Source: DASQHY01 sp035602605 (GTDB lineage: Bacteria; Acidobacteriota; Terriglobia; Acidiferrales; UBA7541). Taken from it: DNA of 19,130 nucleotides. Within the stretch, counting starts at the first letter, position 1. Every line of letters starts with the position of its first letter. Location of the stretch: contig DATNLZ010000046.1 of assembly GCA_035602605.1 (NCBI GenBank), forward strand, positions 1 through 19,130. Direction: 5' to 3'. The notes under the pieces are model-generated. The model did not search any database. It saw nothing but the letters and a program-made list of their open reading frames with translations, and had not been told where the DNA came from. Shown here piece by piece: positions 13,460 through 19,130 of this stretch. The translations under genes were made by a program, and so were the position numbers.

Positions 13460-14144
13460 CCCCAGTGAGGCCGCACGCTTCTCACTCCGCGTTGCTTGTT
13501 CAACGCTTCTGTCTTCCCCAACCATCTTTGCTAACAGTTTTGGGTCGATCTTCGGAGTCTTCAGCCGGTCAAGCAGAGTGTTGAGCTTGCGTTCAAGCAC
13601 GTTGCTTGCGCCCCAAGGATTGCCAGCGGTGGTTTGGAACAGATGCCCTTCGGGACGATTTGCTAGATACGCCGCAAGGTGAGCACCAAGACGGGAAGAA
13701 ATGCAGAAGCTTCTAAATCCCGCTCCTGTTTTGGGGTTGTGCTCTTCTCCGTTCCAAATTGCTTTGCTCACTTCAAGAGAGAGTTTCGCAAGGTCAACGT
13801 CACTGACACGAAGCGCAACGAGTTCCCCGGCACGCAGCCCTGTTTCTGCCGCGAGCCAAAAGAACACCTGTTCTGTATCTTTCGTATTCGCGAGTATGCG
13901 TTTCACTTCGTGAACCTGCTGCGTAGATACGGCCACTGCCGTCCTTCACGCAGTAGTCGATCGCTTCTTGTGAACATCCAAATCGATCTCCATGGGGGAG
14001 CCTCCTTGCTTGTATCTGAATCAGCGCGGTCGCTGAGTTCAGTTTTTTTTACACCAAACGCTCCTCCGTGACTTATTCATTCAAACATATCACTTGCTTA
14101 TTCAACCGGACATTCATGTGCTAACGACAGCCGAAAGTCTCAGC

Positions 14145-14173
14145 TTGACACCATTAATTGGCTGCACTATCTT
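14145..14173 (+). promoter_or_regulatory. Sigma70-type promoter of the TonB-dependent receptor
   Basis: TTGACA (14145-14150), a 17-base spacer, then TATCTT (14168-14173). Both the hexamers and the spacing are near ideal. Transcription should start near 14180, leaving a leader of about 90 bases before the ATG at 14272. No riboswitch motif was recognised in that leader. Confidence 0.6.
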
Positions 14174-14271
14174 CGGGTGAAAAGACAAGGTCGAAATCGG
14201 AAATCTCGGCTGAGCATGATCCGTCTGAAAGTTTAGTAGCCGCCAGGGCTAACTGCAGGGAGCTTCTCAAA

Positions 14272-17200
14272 ATGCGAAACTGCCAACGAGTTATTTTCTT
14301 ACTTTGCATCTCATTTGCATTCGCTGGGCTTGCTTGGACGCAGTCGTCCTACACAGCCGCGGTGCGAGGCGTCGTAACCGATGTCAGCGGCGCCGTGGTC
14401 GCCGCAGCCAGAGTGACGCTCACGGAGTCCGATCGGAACGTGCCACACACCGCGATTGCCGACGAGGCGGGCCGCTACGCACTCACTGCTTTGCCGCCGG
14501 GTACATATACGCTTAGTGTCGAAGCAAGTGGATTCAAGAAGTATACGCAAACCAACATTCCGCTGGCCGTCCAGCAGCAGGCCACCTTCGATGTTTCGTT
14601 GCAGGTAGGTGAAGTCACAACCACGGTTGAAGTCCGGAGCCAAGCACCGCTTCTCAACACAACCATCTCAACCTTGGGGCAGGTAATCGAGAATCGATAC
14701 ATGATGGCGCTGCCGAACATTGGAAGAAATCCCCTGAGTCTGCTGAATCTGACGCCAGGAGTGAATGGTGCGGCGGGCAACGTCAGCCCTAGCAATACGA
14801 ATTTTGTTGCCAACGGCACGCGCAATTCCACCTCAGACGTGCTAGTGGATGGCGCGATCGTCAACACCACGGAGCAAAACAGCGGTGCCACGGATCTAAA
14901 ATGGACGCCCTCGGTGGATGCGGTGCAAGAATTCAAGATGCAGACAAACTTCTTCGGAGCCGAGTACGCACAATCCGGCGGAGCTATCATCAACATGGTG
15001 ACCAAGTCGGGCACGAATGAATTCCACGGTGACGGTTATTACTTTTTGCGGGATTCCAATTTCAATGCCAACTCCTGGGCGGCGAATCGTAATCGTTCTC
15101 CTAAGCCCTATTACCATCGCGATCAAATCGGCGGGGTGCTGGGCGGACCGATCAAGAAAAATAAGACATTCTTTTTTGTCACCTTCGAATATACCCGATC
15201 GAAGAGCCCATCGAGCGCTACAGCGACTGTCCCGACCCTTGAACAGCGGGCCGGAGATTTCTCCAAGACTTTCTTCAAGGACGGAGACGTAATAAAGTTA
15301 GTCACGATTTACAATCCTTTCGATACCTATAAGGTTGGGAACGTCACAAAACGAAGACCTTTCGAAGGCAATGTAATTCCCAAAGAGCTGCAAGACAAAG
15401 TCGGATTGAAGGCGCTCCGCTATTACCCGAAGCCAAACCAGGACGGGAATCCGGTCACCCATATCAACAACTGGTTCATGCAGGGGATCGGGAAAAGTGT
15501 TGGCAACCAGTTTGATATCAAAGGCGATCACAGCTTTAACACTAAGCTTCGCTTTACGGGCCGCTACAGCCAATCCAGGGGTGACAATAATCCGCCCAAT
15601 CTATATGCCTTAGCCGACCCAGACATCTCGTCAGCCGACCCGTATAACGGTCCCAGCTCCACGAGGACCCAGTCGGCAACGGGCAATCTTACATTCGTTC
15701 AAAATTCCACTACCGTGTGGACTTTCACTTACGGATTCATCTATCAAAACTACCGCCGCGATCCGTTCAACGCGAAGTTCGACGAGACAACGCTCGGGCT
15801 CCCCAAGTACATGCAAGATACCGCAACCCTAAATGTATTTCCGTCGTTCAGCGCAGGTGGCTACTCGGACATGGGGACACAGGGCTACTGGAAAATGGAT
15901 CGGCAGGAGGGTGTGCACCAGTATTCGGCCTCGATGAGCAAGACGCTGCACGGGCACAATATTAAGACGGGCACCGAAATTAGGCAGAGCTTTTTGGACT
16001 ACGCTCAACCCGGCTATCCTTCGGGGCACTTTACCTTCGGAGCGCAAACAACGAGCGAGAATTTGAATGGCAGCAACAGTTTCCAGGGAAATGGTTTCGC
16101 TTCGATGCTCCTCGGTTGGGGCAACGGTTCGAATTTTCATATTGATCCGAAAGCTTTTTCACACGCTGGGTACCGTGGATTTTTTGTCCAGGACGATTGG
16201 AAGATTACGCGCAGGCTGACATTGAACATGGGACTCCGGTATGAATTCGAAGTCCCCCGAACCGAAGAGCTGAATCGCTACAGTTATTGGGATTTGAACG
16301 CGAAGTCGCCCATCTCCGTCCCAGGATATGACCTCAAAGGCGTAATGAAGTTCGTCGATGACAAGACGCGCTCACCGTTCGATACCGATTTGAATAATTT
16401 CGGTCCCCGCTTGGGCTTCGCCTATGCGCTTAATGATAAAACTTCGATTCGGGCCGGCGCCGGTAAGTTCTACGTGCTTTCCCGCGCCTCCGTCTCAGGG
16501 CACACAGGAGCTGCATTTAATACCGACGCTTCAGTACCCTGGACCCTTGATAGTGGCGCTACGCGAAATGCAACGCTGTCGGACCCGTATCCGCAAGGAA
16601 TACTATCGCCGCCGGGTCGCTCTCTAGGGGATATGACTTTCCTCGGCCTCGGAGTCGGCACCATCACCCGGCCAAATAATAATCCCGAAATGTATTCGTG
16701 GAACTTTTCCATCCAGCGCGAGATCGGGTGGAGTTCGATGATGGAAATCAATTATACCGGGAGCCGAGGGGTGCATCTCTACTCCCCCTACACCAGTCTT
16801 ACCCCGCTCGATCCCACCTACTGGTTAGGGCCTAATGCGCAATATACGCGGGACCAACTGCAAGCGGCGGTCCGAAATCCGTTCTACGGCATCATCACCA
16901 ATCCTAAAGCAGTGAATTTGAACGGCAAAACTGTTCAGCGCTACCGGCTGCTGCGTAACATGCCGCAATATGACGGCGCCAGTGGATCGGATCCGAACTC
17001 AGCGGATTCGCATTATCACGGTTTGCAAATAAAGTATGAGAAGCGGTTCTCAAAGGGGCTGGCCATACTCGCGCATTACACGTGGTCGAAGATGATTGAC
17101 GATTCGTCGGTCACCGACGGTAATCTCGCTTGGCTAGGCGGCACAACCAGCCTACAAAACCCACTGAATTTACCAATGGAGCGTTCGCTCTCGCAGCACG

Positions 17201-17745
17201 ATGTGGCGCATCACTTTGTGGCTACCGGGGACTGGCAGATACCGTTTGGGCATGGACGCCATTTCGGCTCGGGCGTCAACCGTCTTATCGATGCCGTTAT
17301 TGGGGGCTGGGAGGTCAGCGGATTCTTTACGCTGCAATCAGGGTTCCCGCTGCAGGTGAACCAGTCCAATGGAACGCTATGGAATGGCACGCAACGCCCG
17401 AATCTGATTGGTGACCCGGAGACGCACGGCTCGATTCACGACCGGTTGAACAACTACTTCAACCCAAAGGCTTTCTCGCAACCGGAAAAGGACGCGTTCG
17501 GATCTGCGCCACGTACACTCAATATGCGCGGCCCGAGAGTTAACATGCTTGACGCCGCATTGCTCAAGAGTTGGCGGGTCAAGGAAAACCAGCGAGCAGA
17601 GTTTCGCATGGAAGCACAGAATGTGCGCAACCACCCGGTCTTCAGCGATCCGCCGACAAACTACGGCGCGTCAAACTTCGGTGTTATCAACGGCACGAAA
17701 GTAGGGGCGCGCAGCGTGCAGTTAGGATTTAAATACTACTTTTAA
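14272..17745 (+). CDS. Oar-like TonB-dependent outer-membrane receptor
   Basis: The open frame begins at 14158 inside the promoter, so the start is set at ATG 14272, giving 1157 residues. GGGAG lies about 9 bases upstream and a proper signal peptide follows (MRNCQRVIFLLCISFAFAGL, cut near AWTQ). Residues about 28-115 are a carboxypeptidase-regulatory-like Ig domain (RGVVTDVSGAVVAAARV...GRYALTALPPGTYTLSVEA). The plug follows (about 120-260), with VDGAIVN, a VQEFKMQTNFFGAEYAQSGG block and NMVTKSGTNEFHG. The beta barrel occupies the rest, including FFVQDDWKITRRLTLNMGLR and a terminal GFKYYF. Length fits the large acidobacterial family, which probably imports plant- or polymer-derived oligomers using TonB energy. 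The substrate cannot be read from sequence, and no TonB/ExbBD genes are nearby. It begins just beyond the integrase remnant but looks intact. Confidence 0.92.
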   Translation: MRNCQRVIFLLCISFAFAGLAWTQSSYTAAVRGVVTDVSGAVVAAARVTLTESDRNVPHTAIADEAGRYALTALPPGTYTLSVEASGFKKYTQTNIPLAVQQQATFDVSLQVGEVTTTVEVRSQAPLLNTTISTLGQVIENRYMMALPNIGRNPLSLLNLTPGVNGAAGNVSPSNTNFVANGTRNSTSDVLVDGAIVNTTEQNSGATDLKWTPSVDAVQEFKMQTNFFGAEYAQSGGAIINMVTKSGTNEFHGDGYYFLRDSNFNANSWAANRNRSPKPYYHRDQIGGVLGGPIKKNKTFFFVTFEYTRSKSPSSATATVPTLEQRAGDFSKTFFKDGDVIKLVTIYNPFDTYKVGNVTKRRPFEGNVIPKELQDKVGLKALRYYPKPNQDGNPVTHINNWFMQGIGKSVGNQFDIKGDHSFNTKLRFTGRYSQSRGDNNPPNLYALADPDISSADPYNGPSSTRTQSATGNLTFVQNSTTVWTFTYGFIYQNYRRDPFNAKFDETTLGLPKYMQDTATLNVFPSFSAGGYSDMGTQGYWKMDRQEGVHQYSASMSKTLHGHNIKTGTEIRQSFLDYAQPGYPSGHFTFGAQTTSENLNGSNSFQGNGFASMLLGWGNGSNFHIDPKAFSHAGYRGFFVQDDWKITRRLTLNMGLRYEFEVPRTEELNRYSYWDLNAKSPISVPGYDLKGVMKFVDDKTRSPFDTDLNNFGPRLGFAYALNDKTSIRAGAGKFYVLSRASVSGHTGAAFNTDASVPWTLDSGATRNATLSDPYPQGILSPPGRSLGDMTFLGLGVGTITRPNNNPEMYSWNFSIQREIGWSSMMEINYTGSRGVHLYSPYTSLTPLDPTYWLGPNAQYTRDQLQAAVRNPFYGIITNPKAVNLNGKTVQRYRLLRNMPQYDGASGSDPNSADSHYHGLQIKYEKRFSKGLAILAHYTWSKMIDDSSVTDGNLAWLGGTTSLQNPLNLPMERSLSQHDVAHHFVATGDWQIPFGHGRHFGSGVNRLIDAVIGGWEVSGFFTLQSGFPLQVNQSNGTLWNGTQRPNLIGDPETHGSIHDRLNNYFNPKAFSQPEKDAFGSAPRTLNMRGPRVNMLDAALLKSWRVKENQRAEFRMEAQNVRNHPVFSDPPTNYGASNFGVINGTKVGARSVQLGFKYYF

Positions 17746-18047
17746 TTTGTTTGCCATTGAATAGGCTTCGATAACGTCGGCTCGGTGCTCTCAGTTTCGC
17801 CAACACTGCTCGAACGCTATCTCTCGGTTTCGCGTTTGATTAGTCGGCTGGCCATTGGGGATCAGCTCGACCATGGTGTACGTCGGCACATCGGATAATC
17901 AGGCGTCGGAAGCCGCGGCTGGTGCGATGATGGCGATGTACTGATAGCTCATTTTGATTCTGACTAACCCGAGACAGATCGCTCATTCCTGTTATAGCTT
18001 GGTTAGGAAATTGCCGAGCTATTCAATTTTCGGGAGCAGCGAGCCGC
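17746..18047 (+). other. Intergenic gap after the receptor gene
   Basis: About 300 bases without a convincing gene. No hairpin with a T-run follows the receptor stop. A spaced inverted repeat (CTAACC at 17964, GGTTAG at 18001) is too short to interpret. The promoter for the downstream genes probably lies here but was not identified with confidence. Confidence 0.4.
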
Positions 18048-18425
18048 GTGAGCAACCTGAGCCTTTTTGGATTGTTCTCAGTGACAGCAATGATGGTCTG
18101 CTACGCACTGGAACGCCGACACCGAGTGTTTATGCTGGCCTTTTCCGCCGCATGTATCCTGACCATCGTCAGGCACCCGCCCGGCCCGACCGACCCGCTC
18201 ACGCTTTTTCAATCGCTTGGGAGCAAGATGGCGAACCTCGGATCCCAGTTGTGGTTTAATTCAGACCTGCGTTCTTGGGTAGATGTCTACGCTGCAGGCC
18301 GTGACAGGCGGAGCCCCTGTAGTTATCCCGGCTTGCAGACGGTGGGAGCAATCTTGTTGCTGAAAGGAGAGACTTTCAAATCATGCAGCCGAGCGAACGG
18401 ACAACCACTGCGGAGAACCGAGTAG
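18048..18425 (+). CDS. Small membrane protein, probably 3'-altered
   Basis: From GTG 18048 (125 residues). The first 40 residues, MSNLSLFGLFSVTAMMVCYA then LERRHRVFMLAFSAACIL, form two hydrophobic segments. They resemble the start of a small two-helix membrane protein common in diverse bacteria, in which a second Gly/Trp-rich half usually follows. Here the sequence after ACIL turns to polar, Pro-rich residues with no match to that pattern, suggesting a frameshift or truncation near 18160. The end overlaps the Crp/Fnr-family gene by 43 bases in another frame, also unusual for an intact gene. A GGGAG lies upstream but rather far. No function can be assigned. Confidence 0.45.
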   Translation: MSNLSLFGLFSVTAMMVCYALERRHRVFMLAFSAACILTIVRHPPGPTDPLTLFQSLGSKMANLGSQLWFNSDLRSWVDVYAAGRDRRSPCSYPGLQTVGAILLLKGETFKSCSRANGQPLRRTE

Positions 18426-19108
18426 GCAACAATATCCTTTTATCAATTCCCGACAACGAGTACGCCCTGATTCGCCCTCACCTAGAATTTCTCAGCATGC
18501 CTCACCATCTTAGTCTCTACGAACCGGGCCAACCGTTAGAGTTTGTGCATTTCCCGAATACCGGTATGGTGTCTCTTGTAATTGCGACCGAGAATGGAAA
18601 GACTGTTGAAGTAGGGGAGGTGGGCAAGGAAGGGTTTGCAGGGATACAGGCGGCGGTTGGCATAAACAGGAACCAAGTGCGTGAGATCGTACAAATCGCC
18701 GGAGACGGGTTCCGGGTGAGAATTGGCGCATTGCAAAGCGTCTTGCAATCAGCTCCAGAGCTTCAACGGATTCTGAACCGCTATGCAGTAGTTCAGGGGA
18801 TGCAATTCGCACAAACAGCCGCGTGTAATCGGCTCCACAATATTGAACAGCGCCTCGCGCGCTGGCTACTCATCACTCTGGACAGAGTGGATTCCGCGAC
18901 GCTCGCTATCACCCACGATTTTCTTGCGACGATGCTAGGGACGGATCGACCCACCGTAAGCTTGGCAGCTGGTATTTTGCAGAACAAGCAGATTATCGAG
19001 TACACCCGTGGTGCAGTGCAGATTCTGAGCCGCACGAAACTCGAAGAGTGCGCCTGCGAGTGTTACGGAGTTATCCAACAGTATAATCGCGAGATTGGAC
19101 TGAAATAG
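18383..19108 (+). CDS. Crp/Fnr-family transcriptional regulator
   Basis: 241 residues from ATG 18383, with AAAGGAGA about 12 bases upstream, slightly long. Residues about 20-135 fit the cyclic-nucleotide-binding-like beta roll, with HHLSLYEPGQPLEFVHFPNT and GKTVEVGEVGKEGFAG. The canonical cAMP pocket Arg-Ser pair is not evident and there is no Fnr-type N-terminal cysteine cluster, so the effector is unknown. A long dimer helix follows (ACNRLHNIEQRLARWLLI). The C-terminal winged helix-turn-helix has ITHDFLATMLGTDRPTVS as turn and recognition helix. ECACECY near the end is a local cysteine cluster that could respond to redox or metal, which is speculative. It is widespread in acidobacteria as a stress-type regulator. 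Confidence 0.88.
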   Translation: MQPSERTTTAENRVGNNILLSIPDNEYALIRPHLEFLSMPHHLSLYEPGQPLEFVHFPNTGMVSLVIATENGKTVEVGEVGKEGFAGIQAAVGINRNQVREIVQIAGDGFRVRIGALQSVLQSAPELQRILNRYAVVQGMQFAQTAACNRLHNIEQRLARWLLITLDRVDSATLAITHDFLATMLGTDRPTVSLAAGILQNKQIIEYTRGAVQILSRTKLEECACECYGVIQQYNREIGLK

Positions 19109-19130
19109 TCTACCGATAGTGTTTGATACC

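Larger units (their letters stand above)
13238..13993 (-). pseudogene. Degenerate tyrosine integrase reading through a tRNA-fMet attachment core
   Basis: The original start is probably ATG 13993, behind a strong AAGGAGG with a 7-base gap. It reads MEIDLDVHKKRSTTA and hits TGA at 13948-13946. The same frame reopens at GTG 13936 for 232 codons. Numbered from there: TGLRAGELVALRVSDVDL holds catalytic Arg35, and NPKTG holds the hairpin Lys69. After LLDRLKTPKID the usual HxxR, GH and Tyr segments are absent, so an internal deletion is likely. The arm and core-binding domains are also missing. From about residue 175 the protein is just antisense tRNA-fMet (NWLRGLDLNQRPSGYE). It cannot be an active recombinase. 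Its layout, 3' end overlapping the tRNA core, is classic for elements that integrate into tRNA genes. Confidence 0.8.

Noticed and set aside
14180..14271. Possible riboswitch (for example cobalamin) in the receptor leader.
   Set aside because: No recognisable B12 box or conserved helices; only a short leader without convincing structure.
17964..18006. CTAACC...GGTTAG inverted repeat after the receptor gene.
   Set aside because: Only six bases with a 31-base gap and no T-run; expected by chance.
1..19130. CRISPR arrays, IS-type transposase genes, retron or other named defence modules.
   Set aside because: No regularly spaced repeats with unique spacers, no DDE or reverse-transcriptase motifs and no cas-like genes were seen on either strand.

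Overview
This window looks like accessory chromosomal DNA from an Acidobacteriota-type soil bacterium. That assignment is inferred from gene content: a long Oar-like TonB-dependent receptor with an N-terminal carboxypeptidase-regulatory domain, a compact ECF-type sigma factor followed by a Ser/Thr kinase-TPR receptor, a PEP-CTERM-type secreted protein, RHS-core debris, and many degenerate tyrosine recombinases. No rRNA and no complete tRNA gene was seen.

Layout. 1-876: the 5' end of a tyrosine integrase (minus strand, cut by the window edge) diverges from a ParD/ParE-type toxin-antitoxin pair. 877-1571: no convincing gene. 1572-5909 (minus): a 1445-residue secreted protein with an internal 600-bp-periodic duplication, two Ig-like modules and fourteen beta-propeller blades, probably two seven-bladed propellers. 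6435-9653 (plus): an ECF sigma factor and a membrane Ser/Thr kinase with TPRs, in one likely operon. 9845-10192: a small one-pass membrane protein, then a palindromic terminator.

10.2-14.1 kb is a graveyard of integrative elements. It holds a 5'-truncated integrase, a PEP-CTERM protein that loses its sorting signal just after the PEP motif, and two direct copies of the 3' part of an initiator (fMet) tRNA at 11491-11523 and 13367-13411. Between the copies lie RHS fragments in opposite orientations and an intact-looking vapBC pair. A second integrase pseudogene reads straight through the right-hand tRNA piece. The same-orientation tRNA ends, with an integrase lying 3' of one and aimed at it, are what tandem insertion at the 3' end of a tRNA-fMet gene followed by decay would leave.

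14145-17745: a sigma70-like promoter drives the TonB-dependent receptor. The promoter overlaps the longest open frame, so translation must start further down, at 14272. 18048-19108: a small membrane protein, apparently truncated, followed by a Crp/Fnr-family regulator.

How the parts work together. The sigma factor and kinase form a plausible signalling unit without a visible anti-sigma factor. The two toxin-antitoxin pairs sit beside integrase remnants, which fits a role in stabilising mobile segments. I did not find a clearly new multi-gene system. The most unusual structure is the double tRNA-fMet attachment region with its phased flanking repeats.
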